From Acinetobacter calcoaceticus ANC 3811 (GTDB taxonomy: Bacteria; Pseudomonadota; Gammaproteobacteria; Pseudomonadales; Moraxellaceae), in the NCBI RefSeq assembly GCF_000399665.1, contig NZ_KB976985.1, positions 185,222-249,221 of the forward strand: DNA of 64,000 bases, given 5' to 3'. Every line of letters starts with the position of its first letter. Positions within the stretch are counted from its first letter, which is position 1. The position numbers and the translations under genes are program-made. Shown here in pieces: positions 19,276 to 28,011 of the stretch. The notes under the pieces were generated by a model. The model did no database searches. It saw only the letters and a program-made list of their open reading frames with translations, and was not told where the DNA came from.

Positions 19276-19854
19276 ATGGGACACCGTTTAAGCAAAATCT
19301 ATACACGCACAGGCGACTCAGGCACAACAGGTTTAGGTGATGGCTCTCGTGTTGCCAAAGATGATTTACGAATTGCAGCACTTGGTGATGTCGATGAACT
19401 CAATGCCATTATTGGGGTACTTCGTGCTCAAATCACAGCTAGTCAAGTGGCCAACAAAGCGGATTGGGATAAAAGTCTGAGCCTTGTTCAACATTGGCTT
19501 TTTGATTTAGGTGGAGAGGTTTGTATTCCAAACTACAATTTACTTGAGCCTGTTTGTATTGAGTTTCTTGAAAAAGAAATTGACCGTATGAATGAAGACT
19601 TACCAATGCTTAAAGAGTTTATTTTACCGTCAGGCTCTTTAACTTGCAGTTATGCCCATCAAGCCCGTGCCGTTTGTCGCCGCGCAGAACGATCTCTACT
19701 GTCGGTACAAACACGTGATCAAAACATTCAAACCACAGCACTTCAACTTTTAAACCGCCTGTCTGACTGGTTGTTTGTTGCATCTCGTGCTTTACAACGT
19801 GCCGAAGATGGACAAGAAGTACTTTGGCAAAAAAATATTAATGAGATTATTTAA
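19276..19854 (+). CDS. Corrinoid adenosyltransferase (PduO/MMAB type)
   Basis: This enzyme transfers adenosyl from ATP to cob(I)alamin, making coenzyme B12. The PduO-type signature is visible: RLSKIYTRTGDSGTTGLGDGSRVAKDD (N-terminal ATP loop) and AHQARAVCRRAERSLL. The 192-residue length is normal. I use the ATG at 19276 because AGGAT is 7 nt upstream; an ATG 18 nt earlier overlaps the terminator tail. Its position right after btuB gives a B12 uptake and activation pair. Confidence 0.93.
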   Translation: MGHRLSKIYTRTGDSGTTGLGDGSRVAKDDLRIAALGDVDELNAIIGVLRAQITASQVANKADWDKSLSLVQHWLFDLGGEVCIPNYNLLEPVCIEFLEKEIDRMNEDLPMLKEFILPSGSLTCSYAHQARAVCRRAERSLLSVQTRDQNIQTTALQLLNRLSDWLFVASRALQRAEDGQEVLWQKNINEII

Positions 19855-19872
19855 AAATAGATTAGATTAAAC

Positions 19873-19900
19873 ATGGTCTCTACTCTTTTGAAGAGACCAT
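19873..19900 (+). terminator. Hairpin after adenosyltransferase gene
   Basis: A 9-bp perfect stem ATGGTCTCT / AGAGACCAT with a 10-nt loop lies 20 nt past the stop. There is no T run after it, so it could be a processing or pausing structure rather than a strong terminator. Confidence 0.5.
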
Positions 19901-19928
19901 CATTAAAAATACTTGATAGAAGAAAATT

Positions 19929-20642
19929 ATGCGCATTATTGGTCACCGTGGTGCACGCAAAGAAGCTCCTGAAAACACGTTAGGCGGTTTTCAGCACATA
20001 AAAAAATTAGGTATTCGTGGTGTCGAATTTGATATTCGTCAGCTTCAAGACCAAGAGTTAGTCGTAATTCATGATGACAATTTTTTACGTACAGCTGGAG
20101 TCGACCAAATTGTTGAGCAATCTAGTTTGGCTCAAGCGTTGTCATTTGATCATCGTCAAAACTGGCCTGACTGGCCAAGTTCAGAGCCAACACCAACACT
20201 CATAGGCGTTTTAAATTTACTTGATAATTTCGATCATATTGAAGTCGAAGTGAAAGCTGTAAGAGACATAGCTTTTGCAGAACGACTCGTTCAAAAGCTT
20301 GAGACTGAATTACAGGGTTTTGAAAAAGTTGTCACCATCACAAGTTTTGATCTTCAAATTTTAACTGCTTTACGTGAGATGAATTCTCAATTTAAACGAG
20401 GCTTATTGGTTGAGCTTCCAGTGGGCGCAATCGCAATTGAACTCGCTCATCAATATGGTTGCTGTCATATTGGCTGGCACGATCAACTCGCAACAGATGA
20501 AATGATTCAACTTTCACAACAGGCTGACTTAAATATTAGTGTCTGGACAGTCAATGAGGTAGAAAGAGCAAAAAGGCTCAGAGATTTAGATGTACAAGGG
20601 CTAATTACAGATATTCCAACCACAATGTTACAAGCTCTATAA
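19929..20642 (+). CDS. Glycerophosphodiester phosphodiesterase (GDPD)
   Basis: This cytoplasmic enzyme splits glycerophosphodiesters into glycerol-3-phosphate and an alcohol. The N-terminal signature IIGHRGARKEAPENTLGGF holds the catalytic His and Arg; VEFDIRQLQDQELVVIHDDNF holds the metal-binding Glu and Asp and the second His. The end, NISVWTVNEVERAKRLRDLDVQGLITDIP, is typical. There is no signal peptide, so it resembles UgpQ more than periplasmic GlpQ. Length is 237 residues. It starts with an ATG after AGAAGAAAAT. Confidence 0.92.
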   Translation: MRIIGHRGARKEAPENTLGGFQHIKKLGIRGVEFDIRQLQDQELVVIHDDNFLRTAGVDQIVEQSSLAQALSFDHRQNWPDWPSSEPTPTLIGVLNLLDNFDHIEVEVKAVRDIAFAERLVQKLETELQGFEKVVTITSFDLQILTALREMNSQFKRGLLVELPVGAIAIELAHQYGCCHIGWHDQLATDEMIQLSQQADLNISVWTVNEVERAKRLRDLDVQGLITDIPTTMLQAL

Positions 20643-20646
20643 ATAT

Positions 20647-20672
20647 AAAAAAAGGTGGTAAAACCACCTTTT
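20647..20672. terminator. Bidirectional terminator, GDPD / META gene
   Basis: AAAAGGTGG / CCACCTTTT, with a short TAAAA loop and A and T runs on both sides, lies between two convergent genes and can stop both. Confidence 0.85.
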
Positions 20673-21204
20673 ATTTCTTTTGTGCCTGAATGAGGCGTTG
20701 CCCATTCTGATCGAGCAGATATAACGTATTACCTACTAACTGGAAGCGTTGAATACGTTGTAAAGCATCCACCAGCTCTGCTTCTTGAGCCAAAGCACCA
20801 TCACAACTTAAATGCCCTGCATTAACCTGCATATCAAGTTTTTGCTGACTAAAATCAAATGTATAACGACCAAAAACTCCGTTACAGCCTGTATGGCCTG
20901 ATACTGTTTTGATCGCAGAATTTAAAGAGAGAGTTGGCCACTGTGTAAAGAATTTTGCCTTATGGCCACTGATCTGAGTGATCTGCCAATCAATATCTTG
21001 AATACCATCAGAACTCACTCTCTTTTTCACCACAGGCGATTGAACATGATGAACTGTTTTTTTTGTTTGAACTTTTTTTGTATTTTGATCGGGTGCACTT
21101 TGACATGCGGCTAATACAAGACTGATTGTGACCAAAATACACTTCAATGATAATTTTCTTGCAATATCAATGCTGTTCTTTTTTTTCAATCGTTGTACGT
21201 TCAT
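20671..21204 (-). CDS. META-domain lipoprotein
   Basis: This 177-residue outer- or inner-membrane lipoprotein has the lipobox LVLAAC near residue 34 after a basic N-terminus. The C-terminal META/HslJ-like domain shows the typical TQWPTLSLNS...SGHTGCNGVFGRY motif, with a second Cys in LSCDGA. I place the start at 21204 since AGGAGAA lies 8 nt upstream; the longer in-frame ATG lacks this. The role is unknown; relatives include HslJ, linked to novobiocin tolerance in E. coli. Confidence 0.85.
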   Translation of the reverse strand: MNVQRLKKKNSIDIARKLSLKCILVTISLVLAACQSAPDQNTKKVQTKKTVHHVQSPVVKKRVSSDGIQDIDWQITQISGHKAKFFTQWPTLSLNSAIKTVSGHTGCNGVFGRYTFDFSQQKLDMQVNAGHLSCDGALAQEAELVDALQRIQRFQLVGNTLYLLDQNGQRLIQAQKK

Positions 21205-21412
21205 TAAACAACTTCTCCTACTTGAAAAACTCTGTGACATAGTTTAAATCTGTTACCGTTCTTTCAATACATCTGTACAATAATCTTAGTGAATCTCACT
21301 AAGCACGTGTTAATATGAAGGATAGAATAGCAATATATCTTGATGATTGGTTTTGCTATGTCGTTTTGTCTTTGTACCTTGTCTAACAAGGATTCTAGGA
21401 GCGCTGCCGGAT

Positions 21413-22585
21413 ATGACTTCCGCCCCACTCAAAGCCCCAATTAACTGGACCGCTAGCATTACCTTAATTGGTTTACCAATTCTTGCCGCAATAATAATCC
21501 CGATTTACGCGTATTATTATGATTTTAGTGTAAGCGCATGGGTAAGCTTATTTTTTCTTTTAGCTCTAAGTAGTATGGGGATTACTGCTGGTTATCACCG
21601 CCTGTGGGCTCACCGAGCTTACGAAGCGTCGTTACCGCTTAAAATTCTTTTAATGATCGGTGGAACGTTTGCCGTACAAAATAGTATTTTGTTCTGGGCA
21701 TCTGGTCACCGTACTCACCATCGACATGTTGATCATGTGGATGAAGATCCGTATTCAATTGAGCGTGGTTTTTGGTATGCCCATATGGGTTGGATGATCC
21801 GGGATCATTCACCATCTGAGCCTGACTTTAAAAATGCACCTGACTTGCTCAATGATAAATTAGTTATGTTCCAGCATAAATACTACGGTTTACTCGTAGT
21901 TGCAGTTCATGTTGGAATTTTAGGCTTAATTGGTTGGGCAACTGGCGATTTATGGGGTGTAGTTCTCATAGGTGGTCTATTACGCTTAATCATTAGCCAT
22001 CAAGTGACTTTCTTTATTAACTCACTTTGTCATATGTGGGGTAAACGTCCTTATACAGACGAAAACTCAGCACGTGATAATTTCTGGTTAGCTATCGCCA
22101 CTTGGGGCGAGGGTTACCACAACTATCACCATATCTTCCAATACGATTATCGTAATGGTGTGAAATGGTGGCAATATGACCCAACAAAATGGTTGATTTG
22201 GTCTTGTTCTAAACTTGGTTTAGCTAAAAATTTACGTCGTATTCCAAGCTTTAATATTAAAAAAGCAGAACTAGCGATGAAGTTTAAATATGCCGAGCAA
22301 GATCTTGCTATTTATGGTCATGATGTAAATGCTGACATTAGTCAAATGAAACAACGTATTGCACAAGAATATGAAGCATTTACCCATACTTTAAATGATT
22401 GGGCAAAACTTAAAGAACAAGAGTTACAAGTGAAAAAAGCAGCAATGGCTGAAAAGATTCATAGAATGGATCACAAGCTTAAAGTTGATTTTCAATTGCT
22501 TGAACACCGTCTAAGTCATCACCGTGAATGCTTAGAAACACTCATGCGTAGTGTTAAAAAGAATACCAATATAGTGTCAGACTAA
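21413..22585 (+). CDS. Acyl-CoA/acyl-lipid delta-9 desaturase
   Basis: This integral-membrane di-iron enzyme introduces a double bond into fatty acyl chains. The three histidine boxes are HRLWAH, HRTHHRHVD and HNYHH, set between four hydrophobic segments. A charged coiled tail of about 100 residues (KFKYAEQDLAIYG onward) follows the catalytic region. I start at 21413 (MTSAPLKAP); an ATG at 21347 lies in frame upstream but would add an unusual 22 residues. Likely job: membrane-fluidity control. Confidence 0.93.
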   Translation: MTSAPLKAPINWTASITLIGLPILAAIIIPIYAYYYDFSVSAWVSLFFLLALSSMGITAGYHRLWAHRAYEASLPLKILLMIGGTFAVQNSILFWASGHRTHHRHVDHVDEDPYSIERGFWYAHMGWMIRDHSPSEPDFKNAPDLLNDKLVMFQHKYYGLLVVAVHVGILGLIGWATGDLWGVVLIGGLLRLIISHQVTFFINSLCHMWGKRPYTDENSARDNFWLAIATWGEGYHNYHHIFQYDYRNGVKWWQYDPTKWLIWSCSKLGLAKNLRRIPSFNIKKAELAMKFKYAEQDLAIYGHDVNADISQMKQRIAQEYEAFTHTLNDWAKLKEQELQVKKAAMAEKIHRMDHKLKVDFQLLEHRLSHHRECLETLMRSVKKNTNIVSD

Positions 22586-22600
22586 AATAAATTCTGATCT

Positions 22601-22627
22601 AAAATAGCTCTTTCGGGAGCTATTTTT
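22601..22627 (+). terminator. Terminator after desaturase gene
   Basis: The stem AAAATAGCTC / GGAGCTATTTT has a TTTCG loop and ends in a T run, 16 nt past the desaturase stop. Confidence 0.88.
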
Positions 22628-22684
22628 ATGCCTGCTTTTTAACTATGGTATAGTAAAATCCGCTCTCTCTATTTTGCCAAGCCC

Positions 22685-24127
22685 ATGCAATTTAATCCGC
22701 TCTACCCTTCACTTCCTTCTAAATTATTTCATGTTCAGCAGCCATCACCTTTACGTGGTGCAAAAGCAGGCCATTTCAATGCCGCTTTGGCAGATGAGCT
22801 GCAATGGTCAGAAGACGAAAAAAATGCATGGGTTGAAATCTGTAGCGGACAGCGTACTTTCTCTGAATTCCCTTCTCTGGCGATGGTCTATGCTGGCCAC
22901 CAATTCGGACAATGGGCAGGACAACTCGGTGATGGTCGTGGCTTACTGATTGCACAAATACTCAATACAAAAGGTCAAACCATAGATCTACATCTAAAAG
23001 GTGCAGGCCCGACGCCCTACTCAAGAATGGCAGATGGACGCGCGGTATTGCGTTCTGTTGTCCGCGAATATTTAGCTGGTCATGCTCTAAATGCTTTAGG
23101 TGTCGCGTCTAGTCACGCGGTAGGTTTTACGACCTCTACTCAAGGGGTGCAGCGCGAAAAACTAGAATTGGGAGCAATGCTGCTCAGAACATCTGAATGT
23201 CATATCCGTTTAGGACATTTTGAATGGATTAATCAATACGCTCCAGAATTGCTGCCAGAATTCACTCAAAAATGTATTGAATGGCATTATCCTGAGTGTC
23301 TAGAAACTGAGAACCCTATTTTATCTTTTGCAAAAAAGGTAATTGAGCGTACTGCAATCATGATTGCGAAATGGCAATTGGTTGGGTTTGCTCATGGCGT
23401 GATGAATACCGATAACTTAAATATTACAGGTTCAACACTCGATTTTGGTCCATATGGTTTTATGGAACGCTTCCGCCCGAACTGGATTAATAACCACTCA
23501 GATTATCAAGGTCGTTATACTTATCAAAACCAACCAAGTATAGGCCATTGGAATTTATGGACGTGGTTAAACAACTTGATTCCACTTGCTGAACCTGAAC
23601 AAAAGGATCAGTTCAAAGAAGAGTTAGCGCGTTGCTTAGAACAATTTGAACCGACTTTTATTGAACATTACACAAATGGTTTATGTCAAAAAATGGGACT
23701 TCCCCATTTCCACAAAGACAGCCTTGATTGTAGTTTTGCGTTTTTAAGAATCTTACAAACCGAACAACTCGATTACACTCAGAGCTTTATCCGACTTCAA
23801 AATAAAGAATATAAAACTCTACGAGATGATTGCCTTGATATTCGACAGTTTGATGAGTTTCTTAGCCAATATCAAAGTATTCGTGAACATCAAGATACTG
23901 ATGAACTTGATGCAAAGATGCAGGAAGCAAATCCGATTTATATTTTACGTAATCACATGGCTCAGCGTGCTATTGAAGCCGCGGAACGTGATGATTTTAG
24001 CGAAGTAGACCGTTTGTTTAAGCTGCTTAATCAGCCATACACAAGGCAACCAGAGCTCGAACAGCCACAAGATTTAGGTCCATTACCAAGTGATGTACCA
24101 GACGTAGCAGTCAGTTGTTCATCTTAA
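22685..24127 (+). CDS. selO: Protein adenylyltransferase SelO (YdiU)
   Basis: SelO is a pseudokinase-fold enzyme that AMPylates Ser, Thr or Tyr of target proteins in redox homeostasis. Typical motifs are VYAGHQFGQWAGQLGDGRG near residues 62-80, LHLKGAGPTPYSRMADGRAVLRS, and the DFG-like LDFGPYGFME. The C-terminal cysteine in VAVSCSS sits where eukaryotic SelO carries selenocysteine. The 480-residue length is normal. No other gene shares its transcript clearly; a perfect hairpin follows at 24143. Confidence 0.95.
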   Translation: MQFNPLYPSLPSKLFHVQQPSPLRGAKAGHFNAALADELQWSEDEKNAWVEICSGQRTFSEFPSLAMVYAGHQFGQWAGQLGDGRGLLIAQILNTKGQTIDLHLKGAGPTPYSRMADGRAVLRSVVREYLAGHALNALGVASSHAVGFTTSTQGVQREKLELGAMLLRTSECHIRLGHFEWINQYAPELLPEFTQKCIEWHYPECLETENPILSFAKKVIERTAIMIAKWQLVGFAHGVMNTDNLNITGSTLDFGPYGFMERFRPNWINNHSDYQGRYTYQNQPSIGHWNLWTWLNNLIPLAEPEQKDQFKEELARCLEQFEPTFIEHYTNGLCQKMGLPHFHKDSLDCSFAFLRILQTEQLDYTQSFIRLQNKEYKTLRDDCLDIRQFDEFLSQYQSIREHQDTDELDAKMQEANPIYILRNHMAQRAIEAAERDDFSEVDRLFKLLNQPYTRQPELEQPQDLGPLPSDVPDVAVSCSS

Positions 24128-24142
24128 TACTTTAAAGACTAA

Positions 24143-24169
24143 AACTCTCTTAAGTCACTTAAGAGAGTT
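24143..24169 (+). terminator. Hairpin after selO
   Basis: A perfect 12-bp stem AACTCTCTTAAG / CTTAAGAGAGTT with a 3-nt loop lies 16 nt past the stop. The tail (GCTTAAAC) has few Ts, so it may be a weak terminator. Confidence 0.65.
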
Positions 24170-24192
24170 GCTTAAACATCAAAGAATAATAT

Positions 24193-24774
24193 ATGAAAAT
24201 TAAACCTATCATTATTTGTACACTTCTTATGATTCCACTCGGAATCACTTTTTATAATTATGAAAAATATTTACCAACTTTTACGCCAAGCCATCAAGCA
24301 CTTTCAAATGAAGAGATCCTAGAAATAATCAAGACAAAGCCCGTCACCTCAATTGAAGTGGTTAAAAATCAACGCGTACTTCTGCTCAAGAGTAATCAGG
24401 AAGTAATTCGTCGTTATCCTATTCGTCTTGGCTTTAATCCCAAAGGACATAAACACTTTGAAAATGATGGAAAAACACCTGAGGGGATCTATTCTATAGA
24501 TTGGCGCAATTCACAAAGTGCGTACTATAAATCTTTGCATATTTCCTACCCCGATATGAAAGATATTGCTTATGCAAAACAACATAATCAACCAACAGGT
24601 GGAGATATCATGATTCATGGATCCGTTCCAAAATCCTTTTTATCTATGCCTTTTAGCTCGACTTATATACCACATAAGGATTGGACATTAGGATGTATTG
24701 CGGTTAGAAATGCAGATATAGATGAGATTTGGCAATTCGTACCAAATCAAACGAAGATTACTATTTATCCATGA
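24193..24774 (+). CDS. L,D-transpeptidase (YkuD domain)
   Basis: This periplasmic enzyme is predicted to form 3-3 cross-links in peptidoglycan or to attach proteins to it. The catalytic region reads GGDIMIHGSVPKS, then WTLGCIAVRNADIDEIW; the Cys is the nucleophile and the HG the conserved His. An N-terminal signal anchor (IIICTLLMIPLGITFY) places it in the envelope. The family motif is usually S-x-G-C, and here Thr-Leu-Gly-Cys is seen. Length is 193 residues. It is convergent with baeR. Confidence 0.9.
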   Translation: MKIKPIIICTLLMIPLGITFYNYEKYLPTFTPSHQALSNEEILEIIKTKPVTSIEVVKNQRVLLLKSNQEVIRRYPIRLGFNPKGHKHFENDGKTPEGIYSIDWRNSQSAYYKSLHISYPDMKDIAYAKQHNQPTGGDIMIHGSVPKSFLSMPFSSTYIPHKDWTLGCIAVRNADIDEIWQFVPNQTKITIYP

Positions 24775-24785
24775 AATCTTTAAAA

Positions 24786-24828
24786 CTATCCACATTTTCT
24801 GTGGATAACATTGTGGTTATCCACAGAA
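24786..24828. repeat. DnaA-box-like palindrome between ldt and baeR
   Basis: TTCTGTGGATAAC (24797-24809) and GTTATCCACAGAA (24816-24828) form a perfect 13-bp inverted repeat with a 6-nt loop. Each arm contains the DnaA-box sequence TTATCCACA, in opposite orientations. A third near-match, CTATCCACA, sits at 24786-24794. The site lies between two convergent genes, so a terminator without a T run is the simplest role; DnaA binding is possible. Confidence 0.7.
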
Positions 24829-24845
24829 TAACTTTCGCTAGTGTT

Positions 24846-25532
24846 TTACTCTTCAGGATATTCGAAGCGGTAACCTACACCATAAACAGCTTGAATCCAT
24901 TCATGGCGGTTACCAGTTTCAGCCGCTTCACTAATTTTTCGACGCAAGTTTTTGATATGGCTGTCAATTACACGATCGGCAACGTCAAAACTATCTGGAT
25001 TAATATGATCCAATAATTGTGCACGTGAATATACTTGCCCTACATGTTCTAAAAATAGCTCAAGTAAACGAAATTCGGTTGGCGTTAAGCTCAATGATTT
25101 TTGTTGATACCAAATTCTTTGCTGAGCTTTATCAATGCGAAAAGAATCATTTTGTTCAGGCTCTGCTTTACGCTCTAAACGGCGTAAAACTGCCTGTACG
25201 CGAGCAACCAACTCTTTTGGGCTAAACGGTTTACATACGTAATCATCAGCCCCCATGTTGAGACCTAATACACGGTCAATTTCTTCAGTACGAGCCGTCA
25301 CCATAATAATCGGTAAATCTGACTGTTCACGAACTTTACGGCAAATGGTCAAACCATCCATTCGTGGAACCATTAAATCTAGAACCATTAAATTAGGTTT
25401 ACGTTGCTGAAAACTCGCATAGGCATCTTGACCATCATGAAACATACTTACTTCAAAACCGGCAGCTTCAAGATAATCACGCACCAAATGCGCTAATTCG
25501 ACTTCATCTTCAACCAACATCACATGTTTCAT
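24846..25532 (-). CDS. baeR: OmpR-family response regulator BaeR
   Basis: This is a 228-residue regulator with an N-terminal receiver (acidic VEDE, phospho-acceptor Asp about residue 52 in VLDLMVPRMDG, Lys in YVCKPFSPKEL) and a C-terminal winged helix ending with YGVGYRFEYPEE. It lies 21 nt after its kinase gene. The pairing and sequence fit BaeSR of Acinetobacter, which acts in envelope stress and influences RND efflux pumps; the gene name rests on this recognition. It is downstream of baeS, so kinase and regulator are probably cotranscribed. Confidence 0.88.
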   Translation of the reverse strand: MKHVMLVEDEVELAHLVRDYLEAAGFEVSMFHDGQDAYASFQQRKPNLMVLDLMVPRMDGLTICRKVREQSDLPIIMVTARTEEIDRVLGLNMGADDYVCKPFSPKELVARVQAVLRRLERKAEPEQNDSFRIDKAQQRIWYQQKSLSLTPTEFRLLELFLEHVGQVYSRAQLLDHINPDSFDVADRVIDSHIKNLRRKISEAAETGNRHEWIQAVYGVGYRFEYPEE

Positions 25533-25553
25533 GAGATATTTTTCCTTTTATAT

Positions 25554-27218
25554 TTAACTCTGCTTTTTAAAAGTGAGTACACAACGTAAACCACCTAACG
25601 GTGAATGTTCAAAACTGAGTGTACCACCAAGTGCTTGCGCAATTTTACAAGACAAAGCCAAACCAAGCCCTGTTCCACCTGTACTACGCGTACGCGAATC
25701 ATCTACGCGATAGAAACGTTCACCTAAACGAGATAACTGCTCATCGTTTAAACCAAATGGACTGTCATCGACATACAGAGTCCACTCTTGCGGAGTTTGA
25801 GCCGTATGAATATGAATTTTGCCACCTGTTTCTGTGTAACGAATACTATTACTAATTAAATTAACAATAATCTGTTTAAACCGATCGCGGTCTAATAATA
25901 GCGGAGAACCTGTTCCTTCAACCTGAATTTCGAGACCAGCCTGCTCAAGTTTCGGTTTAAAGTTTTCAATCTCTTGTAATACCACTTCCCATGGATTTAC
26001 AGAACTCAAATAGCACTTGAGTTGTTGTGCATCTGCCTGTGCCAAGTCTGCAAGATCTTGGGTCAATTTTTTCAGACTTGAGACCTGACGCATCATCGCA
26101 TCTAAATGTTCAGGGGTTGCTTTTCGAATCCCGTCTTGCATCGCTTCAATTTGCGCTTGTAATACAGCCAGCGGCGTTTTTAACTCATGAGAAGTGTCTG
26201 CCACCCATTGACGTCGTGACTCTTCATGCTGATGTAAAATTTCTGCCAAATGGTTCAATTGAGTTGATAAATCACCCAACTCATCATTTCGTTTAATAAT
26301 AACTTGATGTTGATAATTTCCTTTCGTTAATTCATTGGTTGCATTTAATAAACGCTGAATCGGTTTTTTAAAATAAGTCGCCATCAATAGCGCTGCAACT
26401 AAACTTGAAAGTAAGGTTAAAGCATAAATTAAGAGTAAATAGCGCTTTTGATTACTAAAGAAATTAATGCTCAAAGCGTCTTCTTTATCTAAAACGGGTT
26501 TCAAGCCTAAATATCCGACCACTTGATTATTTAAGATAATCGGGCGAAAAGACATCTGATCTGAAGAAGGCGGTTCACCAACAACAAACTGGTGCCGTGC
26601 ATCATATAAAGACAAACGAGAACTCAAACCCAAACGGTCAGGCAAAGCAATAAAACGCTTCTTACCATTTTGAGTTTCAATATCTTTTAAGCTCCCTTTC
26701 TTAGACTTATTTTTATCATCACTTGGGCGAAACTGGTTTGCACTCAAGGGGAATCTTAACCCTTCAAAGGGTTGATATTGAGAGGGTAAATTTTTCTCAA
26801 GTGTTCTAAGTTCTTCATCACTAAAAATAGTATTTTTATTTGTCGGCGTAACTTGAGGTGAAATATTAATGAGAGCATGTTCATCGAAAGAATGCTGTTG
26901 TATCGCAATGTCATATTGACGACGAAGCCACCACTGTGAGAGACGATCATAGTCGTCAGGAGCTGCGGTTCCTTCGATTTGTAAAATCTGCGCCTGAATT
27001 GCATTTCCCCAATCATGGTACACCGTATAGACATCGCCCAGATTGGTAATGAGTCGATCAAGCTTCTGCATTTCAACGTCGGCCACATATTTGGCAAAGT
27101 TCTTTTGCATTGTCCAGTGCAAAACACTCAAGCTTGCAGTCGCAATAAGCAATGTAGTGAGCAAGACTGTCAAAAACAACCGTAATGCAATGGGAACACG
27201 TAGAACGTTCAAAAGCAC
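25554..27218 (-). CDS. baeS: Sensor histidine kinase BaeS
   Basis: This is a 554-residue membrane kinase with TM1 near residues 10-32, a large periplasmic sensor loop, TM2 near 262-282, and a HAMP region. The H-box is DTSHELKTPLAVLQAQ, and the HATPase has INLISNSIRYTETGG and GTGLGLALSCKIA. It probably starts with GTG at 27218, preceded by GAGAGA; a TTG six bases further is an alternative. It leads the baeS-baeR operon and is divergent from the small lipoprotein gene at 27345. Confidence 0.88.
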   Translation of the reverse strand: MLLNVLRVPIALRLFLTVLLTTLLIATASLSVLHWTMQKNFAKYVADVEMQKLDRLITNLGDVYTVYHDWGNAIQAQILQIEGTAAPDDYDRLSQWWLRRQYDIAIQQHSFDEHALINISPQVTPTNKNTIFSDEELRTLEKNLPSQYQPFEGLRFPLSANQFRPSDDKNKSKKGSLKDIETQNGKKRFIALPDRLGLSSRLSLYDARHQFVVGEPPSSDQMSFRPIILNNQVVGYLGLKPVLDKEDALSINFFSNQKRYLLLIYALTLLSSLVAALLMATYFKKPIQRLLNATNELTKGNYQHQVIIKRNDELGDLSTQLNHLAEILHQHEESRRQWVADTSHELKTPLAVLQAQIEAMQDGIRKATPEHLDAMMRQVSSLKKLTQDLADLAQADAQQLKCYLSSVNPWEVVLQEIENFKPKLEQAGLEIQVEGTGSPLLLDRDRFKQIIVNLISNSIRYTETGGKIHIHTAQTPQEWTLYVDDSPFGLNDEQLSRLGERFYRVDDSRTRSTGGTGLGLALSCKIAQALGGTLSFEHSPLGGLRCVLTFKKQS

Positions 27219-27344
27219 TCTCTCATTTTTACCCTATATTTGGCATTGTAACCAACAACGAAAAGAAAAACTCTCCATTGTTTCTACATCTTTATTATCT
27301 AATCTTTAAGCCATGAGTAAACACAACATTAAAAGGCTTTAAAT

Positions 27345-27722
27345 ATGAAAATGACGGCAAAAATTGCATTATTCAGTGCGGCAATTGTAACAATGGGAAG
27401 TTTAGCGGCGTGTCAAACAACGACTCAACCACCTAAACCAGAGCGTGGCATGATGCAAGATGGCACACGTGAAGGCCATCACCGTATGAAACATCGTGAG
27501 TTCACACCAGAGCAAAAAGCAGCATGGGAACAACACCGTGCAGAACGTCAAGCTCGCTTTGAACAAATCCAAAAAGCATGTGATGGCAAGGTCAATGGGC
27601 AGAATATAAATGTTCAACTTGGCGACAAAACAATTGAAGGTACTTGTAGCCTTCGTTTTGAACCAAAACGCCCTCAACCACCAGTTAACGCCCCTGCTCC
27701 TGCATCAGCTCAAGCAAAATAA
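27345..27722 (+). CDS. Small lipoprotein, His/Arg/Gln-rich
   Basis: This 125-residue lipoprotein has the signal MKMTAKIALFSAAIVTMGSLAAC with a good lipobox near residue 22. The mature part has a charged helical stretch, EFTPEQKAAWEQHRAERQARFEQIQKACDGK, which recalls the LTxxQ-type Spy/CpxP family but is not enough to assign it. A Pro/Ala-rich tail ends it. Its start lies about 127 nt from baeS, in divergent orientation; control by BaeR, as for Spy in E. coli, is only an inference. A strong terminator follows. Confidence 0.75.
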   Translation: MKMTAKIALFSAAIVTMGSLAACQTTTQPPKPERGMMQDGTREGHHRMKHREFTPEQKAAWEQHRAERQARFEQIQKACDGKVNGQNINVQLGDKTIEGTCSLRFEPKRPQPPVNAPAPASAQAK

Positions 27723-27736
27723 TTCTAAAAATCATA

Positions 27737-27768
27737 AAACAAAAGGCGCCTAGGGGCGCCTTTTGTTT
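27737..27768 (+). terminator. Terminator after small lipoprotein gene
   Basis: The strong stem ACAAAAGGCGCC / GGCGCCTTTTGT has a loop of a few bases and then TTTAT. It is the GC-richest hairpin of the window. Confidence 0.9.
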
Positions 27769-28011
27769 ATACATAACTATTTACGATTTTGACTATTTGT
27801 ATCATATAAACATAACCAAAAGTGTTTACACTCAAAGCACTTAGCTAGTTTAAGCATTTTTTTCTTGACTTTGCAGTCACAAAGTAAAGGTCCCGAGGTG
27901 CTTGTGCAGTTATGCAAGTTGTTGCACGATGTAATAGTCCAAGGTGCCTCATGGCACATTCTCATAGATTAAGATTATAACTCTGGTTTCACCAGTATTG
28001 AGGAACCCGAT

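Noticed and set aside
22674..22949. 91-codon frame overlapping the start of selO
   Set aside because: SelO motifs are clear in the other frame; this one has no family features.
24786..24828. Chromosome replication origin
   Set aside because: Only three DnaA-like boxes in 43 nt, no AT-rich unwinding region and no dnaA, dnaN or parAB nearby.
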